Shown piece after piece: positions 17,485 through 25,041 of a DNA stretch of 64,000 bases. Source of the DNA: an uncultured Myxococcales bacterium. Its GTDB lineage: Bacteria; Myxococcota_A; UBA9042; CAIXZC01. Position 1 is the first letter of the stretch. Every line of letters starts with the position of its first letter. The stretch lies in assembly GCA_903895725.1 (NCBI GenBank), contig CAITUV010000075.1, positions 1 to 64,000 of the forward strand, given 5' to 3'. Under the pieces are notes generated by a model that saw nothing but the letters and a program-made list of their open reading frames with translations, had not been told where the DNA came from and made no database searches. Position numbers and translations under genes: made by a program.

Positions 17485-19719
17485 TCAGCATCCGCACCAC
17501 TGGCAGATGTCCTCACAGCAGTCGCCGTATTCGCTGCAGTAGTCGTCGCAGTAGCAGTCTCCCGACTTGCCGCCGCAGAACCCCTGGCACGAGTTGCCCG
17601 TGGTCCCGGTCGTCTCCACCGTGGCTGTCAGGGTGTACGTGGTTCCAAACGTCCCGGAGATGCTCAGGACGAGGGAGCCGGTCGGCGAGAGCGACTGCTG
17701 TCCGTTGCAGGTCCCGAACGAGCAGACCAGCCCGGTGGACTGGCCGGGGTTGGAGGACGGGAAGAGCTGGGCGCTCACCGCGGCATCGGACGGGTAGGTG
17801 AGCTTCACGGTCACCTTGCCCGAGCCGGACGGGAACGAGAAGAAGTCCTTGTCACAGCAAAGGGTGAGGCTGGAGAGCGTCTGAGTGCTGGAGATACTCT
17901 TGGCCTGGGCGGCCGAGTCGTTGGGCTCGTAGGCATCCTTGGTGCAGCCGGCGCCGCTTTCCTTGAGGATCTCGAGCTTGTAGCTGTTGGAGGTGGTGTC
18001 CTCGGGATAGCCGACCACGATGAGGTGGACCTTGCCGGCCTCGGCAGCCCCGTTCATGGCCACGGTTTCGTAGTCGGTGGCGGGCTTGGCGCTCTGGTCG
18101 ATGACGTTCTCCCCGGTCTTGTCCATGAGGTACAGGTCGAGATCGCCGGCCGAGTCGGTGAAGCTGATGCCGGCAGCGAGCTCCTCGCCGCACTGGAGGT
18201 CCACCGCGTACACGTCGGTATCGCCGGGGCAGATGGTCAGCCCCTGGATGGGGGTCCCGGTCAGGTCGGCGGGTCCCAGCAGCGTGGCCTGGGAGAGGAT
18301 GTCGTTGGGCTCCTTGGCATCCTTGGTGCAGCCGTCACCCTGATTTCGGGTGACGGTGAGCACGTAAGGAGATGCGTACTTGCCGGCACCGGTGCCGACG
18401 ATTCGCAGCAGATACGTGCCTGCCCCCACGGTCGTGTAGTCCACCAGCTCCTCGTCTCCGACGCCGGGGGCGTAGAACACCGGCTTGTCCAGGTTGGACT
18501 GGCTGTAGAGGGCCATGTCGAGGTCGCCGAGCGGATGGCTGAAGGTGATGACCGCGGTGAGATGCTCTCCGGACAGCAGCTCGAGCTTGAACCAGTCCTC
18601 GTCGATGGGCGAGGTCGCTGTATCGCAGATGGAGAGCCCCTGGAACGTCCCCTGGTTGATCACCGGTGCCGACTTGGGCTCGTTGTTGGCCGGCTCGTAC
18701 TGGTCGTCGCTGCACGAGCCCTCCTCCCCCTTGACCAGGATGGTGACCGAGAGCTTGACCGAGTAGGAGCCGTCCGACACCAGGAAATTCACGGTCACGG
18801 TCTTGCCCGAGTAGGACTGCCCCGGGACCCAGGTGAACACGTGCGTCGACGGGTTGAACTGGGCTCCGGACGGGAGCTCCCCCTGGTACGCGATGGTGAG
18901 CGAGTCGCCGTCCGGATCGGAGGCCTTGATTTCAAAGGTCACCTGCTTGCCTACGACTGCGTCGATGGGGGCGATTTCCTTGACCTCGGGCGGATGGTTG
19001 GACTGTTCCCCCCCTTCCACGACGAGCTTGACCTCCATCTGGTCGGACAGGCTGCCGTCGGTGACCTGGAAGTTCACCCGGGCAGTGGTTCCGGCATCGG
19101 CAGCCGTCGGAGTCCAGCGGAACAAGGCATTGGGCGCATCGAAGGTGGCCCCGGCCGGCGGAGTCCCCTGCAGCGAGAAATACAGGTTGTCCCCATCTTC
19201 GTCCGTCGCATCCAGTCGCAGCTCGTAGAGGATGCCCACCTTGAGGAACTGGTCCCCCGGATTCTGGAGCTTGGGAGCATGCTGGGTCTTGCTCGACACG
19301 GCCCGAAGCTCGACGGTCTCGCTGTCGAAGTCCTTCATGTCGGACACGACGAAGGTGACGAAGTAGGGACCGCCCGGGGCGGAGGGTTGCCAGGAAAACC
19401 GCCCCTCGGGCTTGTAGAACTTGGCCTCGGCGGGCATGTCGCCGTAAACGGAGAAGGTGAGGGGGTCACCGTCCGCGTCGTCGGCCGCAAGGATGATCTC
19501 GAGCGGCTCATTGACCTGGACCTCCTTGTTGCCGACCTTGTGCAGCTTGGGCGGATTGTTGCCGCCGTTGGGTTTGACCGGGATGTCGGCAAAGACGGAG
19601 GCATCCGCGTCGGTGGTGGCCTCTTCGCCGGTGGAATCGCCACCGCAGGCTGGAGCAAGAAGCGCCACGACGAGGGCTGTGGCCAGGAAGGACGCAACGG
19701 GCCGAAGATGAGAGCGCAT
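17485..19719 (-). CDS. Lipoprotein with Ig-like and PPC modules and a somatomedin-B-like C-terminus
   Basis: A 744-residue exported lipoprotein (lipobox LLAPAC). After an acidic linker come three Ig/cadherin-like modules (about 45-335), each with the DPDGD- or DEDGD-type motif and a final F.V.DG strand typical of putative-Ig domains. Three PPC-like modules follow (about 340-700), each starting with the DxYEPN or DAKEPND signature and containing the LDLYL/LDMAL core. The last 35 residues, CQGFCGGKSGDCYCDDYCS through CCEDICQWCGC, show the eight-plus cysteine spacing of a somatomedin B knot, including the C-C-D-x and adjacent CC pair. Ligand-binding or adhesive function on the cell surface is inferred. 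It is first in a two-gene unit. Confidence 0.75.
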   Translation of the reverse strand: MRSHLRPVASFLATALVVALLAPACGGDSTGEEATTDADASVFADIPVKPNGGNNPPKLHKVGNKEVQVNEPLEIILAADDADGDPLTFSVYGDMPAEAKFYKPEGRFSWQPSAPGGPYFVTFVVSDMKDFDSETVELRAVSSKTQHAPKLQNPGDQFLKVGILYELRLDATDEDGDNLYFSLQGTPPAGATFDAPNALFRWTPTAADAGTTARVNFQVTDGSLSDQMEVKLVVEGGEQSNHPPEVKEIAPIDAVVGKQVTFEIKASDPDGDSLTIAYQGELPSGAQFNPSTHVFTWVPGQSYSGKTVTVNFLVSDGSYSVKLSVTILVKGEEGSCSDDQYEPANNEPKSAPVINQGTFQGLSICDTATSPIDEDWFKLELLSGEHLTAVITFSHPLGDLDMALYSQSNLDKPVFYAPGVGDEELVDYTTVGAGTYLLRIVGTGAGKYASPYVLTVTRNQGDGCTKDAKEPNDILSQATLLGPADLTGTPIQGLTICPGDTDVYAVDLQCGEELAAGISFTDSAGDLDLYLMDKTGENVIDQSAKPATDYETVAMNGAAEAGKVHLIVVGYPEDTTSNSYKLEILKESGAGCTKDAYEPNDSAAQAKSISSTQTLSSLTLCCDKDFFSFPSGSGKVTVKLTYPSDAAVSAQLFPSSNPGQSTGLVCSFGTCNGQQSLSPTGSLVLSISGTFGTTYTLTATVETTGTTGNSCQGFCGGKSGDCYCDDYCSEYGDCCEDICQWCGC

Positions 19720-19793
19720 CGAAACCCCCTACCCGCCGGAGCGACCCGCCGATCCCTGCAACCCGTCCGGCAAGGGTTGTTGACCAGGGTCGG

Positions 19794-19821
19794 ATTTTAT
19801 CCTGTTCAGATCAATGTGCAA
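19794..19821 (-). promoter_or_regulatory. Promoter of the Ig/PPC lipoprotein operon
   Basis: Minus strand TTGCAC (19821-19816), 16-base spacer, TAAAAT (19799-19794). The leader of about 70 bases contains CAACCC/GGGTTG arms (about 19759-19779). The -35 box lies just past the epmA stop codon. Confidence 0.55.
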
Positions 19822-19833
19822 CTCCCCGCCCCG

Positions 19834-20772
19834 TCACGCCTCGCCCGGGGCAAACGCCCGGACCTGGTCGATGTCGGCCGCATCGGTCAGCAGCATGACG
19901 AGCCGATCGACTCCCAGCGCAATGCCGACGCAGTCGGGCAGGAAGGGCAGAGCGGCGACGAACGTGGAGGGGAACGGGAGGGGCCTGCGCCCTGCCCGAC
20001 GGATGGCCTGTGCGGATTCCAGGAACCGGCAGCGCTGGACGACCGGGTCGGACAGCTCCATGAAGCCGTTGGCGAGCTCGAGCCCCTCGACATACAGCTC
20101 GAGTCGGAGAGCCACCCGGGGATCCTCCGGACACAGCCGGGCCAACGATGCCTGCGGGAGCGGGTAGAACGCCAGGATCTCCGGTCGTCCCCTGCCCAGG
20201 TGAGGCTCGACGCGCTCGACCAGGTCGATGTCGAACCGGTCCGCGTCGAAATGCTCGACCGGGTCCCAGCCGGCATGTTGCAGGAACGCGTCCCGCACGG
20301 TCACGACCCGGTACGGGGGGGCAAAGTCGACGCGGTGCCCCCGCCACACCACCCGAAGGTCCCCCGGGACCTGACGGGCCGCTGCCGAGAGCAGCCGCTC
20401 GAGGTCGAGCCTCAGGGAATCGAGCGTCCGGGCCTTGCGATACCACTCGAGAATGGTGAACTCGGGAACGTGACGTTTGCCCCGCTCCCCCTCGCGAAAC
20501 GAGCGGCCGATCTGGAAGATGCGGTCGAAGCCGGCGGCCATCAACTCCTTCATCTGGAGCTCGGGCGACGTGGCCAGCACCCCCTTGCCGCAGCGCACCG
20601 GGACGATGTGCTCCTCCGGTGCCACGGTGGACAGGAGCAACGGGGTCTCCACCTCGACGAACTTCATCTGGTGAAACACCCGGCGGATCGCTCGGAGAAC
20701 GAGATCCCGGCAGACGAGCCGCTCCTTCCGGGATTGCAGCAGGTCGAGAATGGGGGGACGGCCCCGGGCCAT
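19834..20772 (-). CDS. epmA: Elongation factor P--(R)-beta-lysine ligase
   Basis: A 312-residue class-II lysyl-tRNA-synthetase-like enzyme (PoxA/GenX) lacking an anticodon-binding domain, which attaches (R)-beta-lysine to a lysine of EF-P. Motif 2 is recognisable as FQIGRSFREGERGKRHVPEF (about residue 86-105), the product site as ELANGFMELSDP (about 235), and motif 3 as GIALGVDRLVMLL (about 285). Length is normal. Its ATG follows directly on the efp stop codon (TAGATG), which ties the ligase to its substrate. The partner aminomutase EpmB, needed to make beta-lysine, is not in this window. Confidence 0.9.
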   Translation of the reverse strand: MARGRPPILDLLQSRKERLVCRDLVLRAIRRVFHQMKFVEVETPLLLSTVAPEEHIVPVRCGKGVLATSPELQMKELMAAGFDRIFQIGRSFREGERGKRHVPEFTILEWYRKARTLDSLRLDLERLLSAAARQVPGDLRVVWRGHRVDFAPPYRVVTVRDAFLQHAGWDPVEHFDADRFDIDLVERVEPHLGRGRPEILAFYPLPQASLARLCPEDPRVALRLELYVEGLELANGFMELSDPVVQRCRFLESAQAIRRAGRRPLPFPSTFVAALPFLPDCVGIALGVDRLVMLLTDAADIDQVRAFAPGEA

Positions 20773-21342
20773 CTACCGCTTGACTCGCTCGACGTAGGCC
20801 CCGGTACGGGTGTCGATGCGAAGTGTCTCCCCCTTGTTGATGAACAGGGGGACCTGGACCACGAGACCGGTTTCCATGGTCACCGGCTTGGAGGCCCCGG
20901 CCGCGGTATCGCCCTTGACTCCGGGTTCGGCCTCGGCCACCAGGAGATTCACGAAGTTCGGGAGATCGATGGAGATCGGGTGGCCGTTGTACACGAGCCC
21001 CTTGACCACCATGCTCTCCTTGAGGAAGTTGAGCGCATCGCCGGCCGCGTCACGGCGCAGGTCGAGCTGCTCGAAGGACTGCGTGTGCATGAAATGGAGG
21101 AAATCCCCATCCGCATACAGGAACTGGAGGTCGGACTCGGTCACGTCCGCAGTCTCGAAGCGCTCGCCCGACCGGTATGTGCGGTCGTAGAGCTGTCCCG
21201 TGCGCAGGTTCCGGAGCTTGCACTTGTACAGCGCCTGCCCCTTTCCCGGCTTGACGAAATCGAGCTCGGCGATGAGATGCGGAATGTTGTCGATCAGCAC
21301 GGCTAGGCCCTTCTTCAACTGGCCGGCATCAATGACTCCCAT
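20773..21342 (-). CDS. efp: Translation elongation factor P
   Basis: A 189-residue EF-P with normal length and three-domain layout. Domain I carries the modification loop VKPGKGQA (about residue 28-36), whose lysine matches Lys34 of E. coli, the residue that receives beta-lysine. The C-terminal OB domains end with the signature GETLRIDTRTGAYVERV. EF-P relieves ribosome stalling on polyproline stretches, and several proteins in this window (TatA, kinase linker) contain such stretches. A GAGGAG site precedes the start at 21342. Confidence 0.95.
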   Translation of the reverse strand: MGVIDAGQLKKGLAVLIDNIPHLIAELDFVKPGKGQALYKCKLRNLRTGQLYDRTYRSGERFETADVTESDLQFLYADGDFLHFMHTQSFEQLDLRRDAAGDALNFLKESMVVKGLVYNGHPISIDLPNFVNLLVAEAEPGVKGDTAAGASKPVTMETGLVVQVPLFINKGETLRIDTRTGAYVERVKR

Positions 21343-21383
21343 GGCTCGTCTCCTCTGTTGCTCACCAGACGGAAATCGGCGTA

Positions 21384-21412
21384 GGCATAGCGCCAAGCCG
21401 CTAGAATTGCAA
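21384..21412 (-). promoter_or_regulatory. Promoter of efp-epmA
   Basis: Minus strand TTGCAA (21412-21407), 17-base spacer, TATGCC (21389-21384), 41 bases before the ATG. Confidence 0.5.
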
Positions 21413-21433
21413 GCGGATTCAAGTGTCGCGGCA

Positions 21434-22429
21434 TCAGTCCTTGTCCGCCAGCTTGGCAGCGAGACGGCGCAACAGCGACGACCCCTTGCGCTTGTCGTCC
21501 TTCCCGTCCGGATCCGGATGAGGCTCCCCGTGAGGATGGGGACCGGCACCGGTCCGATTTCGCTCCGCTTCCCGGCGGGCAAGCTCCCGGGCCTTGTCCG
21601 CTGCGGGGGAAGCTCCGGAATACCGCACGTTCTCGAGCTGCTCCCAGGCGGCCCGGCTCACCTTCACGCCGAACATGTCCACCACGTCGTCGTCGTGTCC
21701 AGGCCCGGCCGGCCTCGGCGCTGGACCGGGCCTGGCCGCGGCCCCCGTCGGAACCGCCGCACCTCGCTGAGTGCTCCCATTGGCGACGCCATGTCCCGGG
21801 ATCAAACCGTCCCGGGTGATCGGGCCGGTGCGCCGTGCGTGGGCGTTGATGTCGTCCTGTGTGCGCCGGACCAGCGCCTCGATGTTGTCCTGGGTGCGGC
21901 GCGCATGGGCGTTGATGTCGTCCTGCGTGCGCCGGACCAGCGCCTCGATGTTGTCCTGGGTGCGCCGGGCATGCCCGTCGATCCCGTCCGGAGCTCCCGA
22001 GCACGACATCCCGCGGCTCGGCACGGCCAGGTGCCCGGTGTGGAAATCGTAGAATGCCAGCTCCCCATCGATGGGCCCGCTCGACGGAATCGCCGAGCCA
22101 TTCACGCAAACCGCAAGCACGGTCTGAAGAAACTCGAGCAACGCAGTCATTCCCGTCGGGCTGGTGGCCTTCTCCCAGTGAAGCACGAAGAGATTTCGCC
22201 CCGCATACTCCCGCCCCACCGAGGCAAACAGCTGGACCGTGTTGACCTGATTCCTGAGACCGGTCGGCTGGAGAACGATCGGCTCCCCCTGTGTCAGCTT
22301 GCACGGAGCCAGGACGAGCCCGACCCCGGCCTTGATCGCCTTGAGCGTCACGACGAACTGCTGTCCGCTGTGCCTGGCCCGCAGGGCTACATCGACGTTG
22401 CGCTGGCTGCCGTTCTGTCGCTCGTCCAT
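21434..22429 (-). CDS. PilZ-like protein with 11-residue repeat helix
   Basis: A 331-residue cytoplasmic protein. Residues 1-120 form a beta-rich domain with a PilZ-like run (AIKAGVGLVLAPCKLTQGEP, then FVLHW), though the RxxxR cyclic-di-GMP motif is not clear. Residues about 180-232 hold four head-to-tail 11-mers alternating RRTQDNIEALV and RRTQDDINAHA, predicted as one amphipathic helix. A Pro-rich linker and a basic, Lys/Arg-rich tail (LRRLAAKLADKD) end it. ATG 22429 was chosen because a good promoter lies upstream at 22494-22522; an open-frame extension to 22570 would overlap that promoter. Function unknown. Confidence 0.6.
   Translation of the reverse strand: MDERQNGSQRNVDVALRARHSGQQFVVTLKAIKAGVGLVLAPCKLTQGEPIVLQPTGLRNQVNTVQLFASVGREYAGRNLFVLHWEKATSPTGMTALLEFLQTVLAVCVNGSAIPSSGPIDGELAFYDFHTGHLAVPSRGMSCSGAPDGIDGHARRTQDNIEALVRRTQDDINAHARRTQDNIEALVRRTQDDINAHARRTGPITRDGLIPGHGVANGSTQRGAAVPTGAAARPGPAPRPAGPGHDDDVVDMFGVKVSRAAWEQLENVRYSGASPAADKARELARREAERNRTGAGPHPHGEPHPDPDGKDDKRKGSSLLRRLAAKLADKD
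21840..21971. repeat. Two-copy 66-bp in-frame tandem repeat
   Basis: A 66-bp unit occurs twice in tandem with few differences, and each unit itself consists of two related 33-bp halves. It encodes the four 11-residue helical repeats of the PilZ-like protein. Because 33 is a multiple of 3, copy-number change keeps the frame. Confidence 0.85.
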
Positions 22430-22493
22430 CCCTGATCCGTTTTGCCCGCGTGGCTCTGCGGTCCCTTTCACACTCGTCCCAGGTTGAAGACGA

Positions 22494-22522
22494 ATGGTAG
22501 CCAACGCTCCCTCCCGGTGCAA
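22494..22522 (-). promoter_or_regulatory. Promoter of the 11-mer repeat protein gene
   Basis: Minus strand TTGCAC (22522-22517), 17-base spacer, TACCAT (22499-22494). Sits in an AT-richer stretch shared with the divergent tat promoter. Confidence 0.55.
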
Positions 22523-22662
22523 GTGTTCTTTCACTTTCTTCGTGAAATCAGACAGTAATTCCGCCGCCACAAGACATACCTAACAAAAACAACATCGGAC
22601 ATCTCACATTTCCCTCTTTCCGGTCGTCGGGGGGCGCCGGACCAGCGAAGCGACGTGGGCGG

Positions 22663-22691
22663 TTGAGAACGCGTCCTGACGGATCTATAGT
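22663..22691 (+). promoter_or_regulatory. Promoter of tatA-tatC
   Basis: TTGAGA (22663-22668), 17-base spacer, TATAGT (22686-22691), 25 bases before the ATG at 22717. Confidence 0.7.
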
Positions 22692-22716
22692 ATCACTCGC
22701 GTTGAGGAGGCTCTCG

Positions 22717-23232
22717 ATGCTGGTGTCTGCGTTGAGCATTGCGGCAAGCTCGGTCCTGTTTCCGCCACCAGGGTTGTTCGGCGGGATCAGCTCCGGGGAG
22801 ATCCTCGTAGTGCTGGTGGTGGTGCTCTTCATCTTCGGCCCCAAGCAGCTTCCCGATCTGGCCAGGACCATTGGCGAGGCGCTGCGGGGGGCCCGCAAAG
22901 CGGCCGAAGATCTCAAGGAAGAGATTGGATTCGACGAGCTGATGCGGCCGGATGGTCGCAGACGCCCCCAGAGACCCGTCCCCCCGGTGATCCCGCCACC
23001 GCCGGCCCGCCCCGGGGGGCCTGCGCTGCCGCCGGCCTCTCCCGCAACACCTTCCGAAGGGCACGCCGCACCCCCTGCTTCAGCGCCCTCCGAGGCACCC
23101 GGTAAAGAGGAGCGCTCCGCCTCCGCCTCTGAGCCTTCCGAGGCACCGGGTGAAGAGCGGCTCTCCGCCTCCGCCTCTGAGCCTTCCGAGGCACCGGGCA
23201 AGGATCCTGGGTCCCCGGCGGAGGCGCCATGA
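22717..23232 (+). CDS. tatA: Sec-independent translocase TatA/TatB subunit
   Basis: A 171-residue twin-arginine translocase subunit. An N-terminal stretch SSGEILVVLVVVLFIFGPKQ (about residue 26-45) gives the short membrane helix and FGP hinge, then the amphipathic helix LPDLARTIGEALRGARKAAED. The rest is a Pro/Ala/Ser-rich tail with two near-identical SASASEPSEAPG repeats. The tail length and the acidic residue before the helix leave TatA versus TatB open. AGGAGG lies six bases before the ATG. The stop overlaps the tatC start by four bases (ATGA). Confidence 0.88.
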   Translation: MLVSALSIAASSVLFPPPGLFGGISSGEILVVLVVVLFIFGPKQLPDLARTIGEALRGARKAAEDLKEEIGFDELMRPDGRRRPQRPVPPVIPPPPARPGGPALPPASPATPSEGHAAPPASAPSEAPGKEERSASASEPSEAPGEERLSASASEPSEAPGKDPGSPAEAP

Positions 23233-25010
23233 CCGACGATTCTGCGGATGGAACCCGTGCGGAAGGGCTGACCTTCTGGGAGCACCTGGCGGAGCTGCGA
23301 AGCCGTCTCATCTACATAGCGGTTTCGCTGCTGGTGGGCCTCTTCGTAGGCTGGGGCTTTCGAGAGGAGCTGTTCGCCCTGTTGACGGCACCGGTGCGGG
23401 AAGGGCTTGCGGTCCACGGCATTCATCGCCTGACCGCGATCGAAGCGGCCGAAGCGATGGTGGTCTATCTGAAGCTGTCGCTCGCTGCAGCCATCGTGCT
23501 CGTGGTGCCGGTCGGCCTGTACCAGCTCTGGGCATTCGTTCGGCCGGGGCTTCTCGAGCGGGAGATCCGGCCGATGCGTCGGGTCGTGGTGCTGGCGTTC
23601 TTCATGTTCGTGCTCGGTGTGCTGTTCTGCTACCGGCTGGTTCTGCCGCTGGTGATGGAGTTCCTGGCCGCGTTCACGTTGGGGAGCGGCGGCGTGGAGT
23701 TCCAGGTGACGATGGACAGCGCCTACTCGACCGCGCTGCTGTTGCTGGTGGGGTTCGGCCTGGTGTTCGAGCTTCCGCTGGTGATGGTGCTGCTGGCCAC
23801 GACCCCTCTGGTGGACTGGCGTAAGTACCTGAAGTGGATCCGGTATGCGGTGGTGATGGCGTTTGTCGTGGGTGCGGTGCTCACTCCGCCGGACGTGCTG
23901 TCGCAGTTCCTGATGGCGGTTCCGCTGTGCGTACTGTATGGCGTGGGGATCTTCCTTTCCTACCTGATGGAGCGACAACGGCTGAAAGGGGGGGATGCGC
24001 CGAGAGGGCTCGACTGGGGCTTGCTCGGCATGCTGGTGGTGCTGCTGGGACTTGCTGCGTTGCTGCTGCTCCCCCGGTCGCTGCCGGCGGTTTCCTTCCT
24101 GCCGTACGGTGCCGAGAGCGTCGAGTGGAGCGCCGCAGGTGCGATCCCTCGCTGCGGCGGATTGGAACGGGGCCTTCCGGCCGAAGGTCGGGAGTGGGCC
24201 TGTGCGAGATATGCGGAGGGAAGCCTCCTGGTCGGCTCCGGGGATGAGCGCTGGGACGATGGGGCATGCAGCAATCAGGACGGGGGGCAGACGGGGACCT
24301 GTGCGGTGGACGATGAGCTGCTGGTGGCCGGGCAACACCTGCTCGTGGCGCGCTACCTGCACAACCGGCGCATGAGGCTGGTGGATTCGGATCCCGTCCT
24401 GCCGCCGGACGAGGCCACGGAGAGTCTCTGGGTCAGCCTGCGTCGGACCGAGGGGCGCCAGCCTCCGTTTGCCCGGATTGCCCGCGTCGGAGAGGATCCG
24501 GAGCGGCTGCGCGTGGACCTCTCGTTTGCCGATGCCGAGCGGGCCCGGGAGTTTGCGGCTGCACTGGAAGAAGGCAAGGAGCTCCCGGCCGCTGCCGTGG
24601 CTGGGGGAGCCGACCGACATTCCCGGATTCAACAGGCCCTCCTGGAGCTGACCGCCGTGGTGGAGGAGATTGCCCGGAGCACCCGGTCCGGTACCACGGA
24701 TCCTGCTGTGGCATCGCCCTCGCCATCCGCCGGGCATGGTGAAAGCCAGGCCGCGTCCGGCTCCAATGCGTCGCGGCCGGCCGGCCTGGAAGCCCGCCTG
24801 GCCCAGGTGAAAGCCCTTCTTGCCGATGCCGAGCAACAGGAGCTCGGGCCGCATCGCCTGGCGGAGTGCGGCGGAGCGGCTTGCGCCTATGCCGTTCTCT
24901 CGGACCTGCTGCCGGCACCGGAGGAGGTGCAGGCACAGGGGAGACTGGTCACCGCCTGGTACCCGGCCGATACCGAGCTGAGCAGATTCGTAGGCCTCCT
25001 GGGTCTGTGA
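23229..25010 (+). CDS. tatC: TatC translocase with large C-terminal extension
   Basis: A 593-residue protein, more than twice normal TatC length (about 250). Residues 1-250 are TatC: the N-terminal LTFWEHLAELRSRLI (conserved Glu that docks the RR signal), six membrane helices, FRPGLLxxE-type loop (FVRPGLLEREIRP, about 100), and VGAVLTPPDVLSQFLMAVP (about 215-233). A seventh hydrophobic helix (about 262-282) should place the remaining 310 residues in the periplasm. That extension has six cysteines (two close pairs), a helical Ala/Glu section and no recognised family. The extension is in the same frame, with no stop or frameshift. Confidence 0.9.
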   Translation: MTDDSADGTRAEGLTFWEHLAELRSRLIYIAVSLLVGLFVGWGFREELFALLTAPVREGLAVHGIHRLTAIEAAEAMVVYLKLSLAAAIVLVVPVGLYQLWAFVRPGLLEREIRPMRRVVVLAFFMFVLGVLFCYRLVLPLVMEFLAAFTLGSGGVEFQVTMDSAYSTALLLLVGFGLVFELPLVMVLLATTPLVDWRKYLKWIRYAVVMAFVVGAVLTPPDVLSQFLMAVPLCVLYGVGIFLSYLMERQRLKGGDAPRGLDWGLLGMLVVLLGLAALLLLPRSLPAVSFLPYGAESVEWSAAGAIPRCGGLERGLPAEGREWACARYAEGSLLVGSGDERWDDGACSNQDGGQTGTCAVDDELLVAGQHLLVARYLHNRRMRLVDSDPVLPPDEATESLWVSLRRTEGRQPPFARIARVGEDPERLRVDLSFADAERAREFAAALEEGKELPAAAVAGGADRHSRIQQALLELTAVVEEIARSTRSGTTDPAVASPSPSAGHGESQAASGSNASRPAGLEARLAQVKALLADAEQQELGPHRLAECGGAACAYAVLSDLLPAPEEVQAQGRLVTAWYPADTELSRFVGLLGL

Positions 25011-25024
25011 GTCAGGGGTAAGGG

Positions 25025-25041
25025 GCTACCGCTCCGGTAGC
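25025..25041. terminator. Short perfect hairpin between convergent genes
   Basis: GCTACCG-CTC-CGGTAGC lies at the 3' end of the kinase gene and 15 bases after the tatC stop, a position suited to a bidirectional terminator. There is no T-run, so efficiency is doubtful. Confidence 0.3.

Noticed and set aside
17239..21306. 1355-codon plus-strand open frame
   Set aside because: It is the antisense shadow of four real minus-strand genes (Ig/PPC lipoprotein, epmA, efp and part of the membrane protein).
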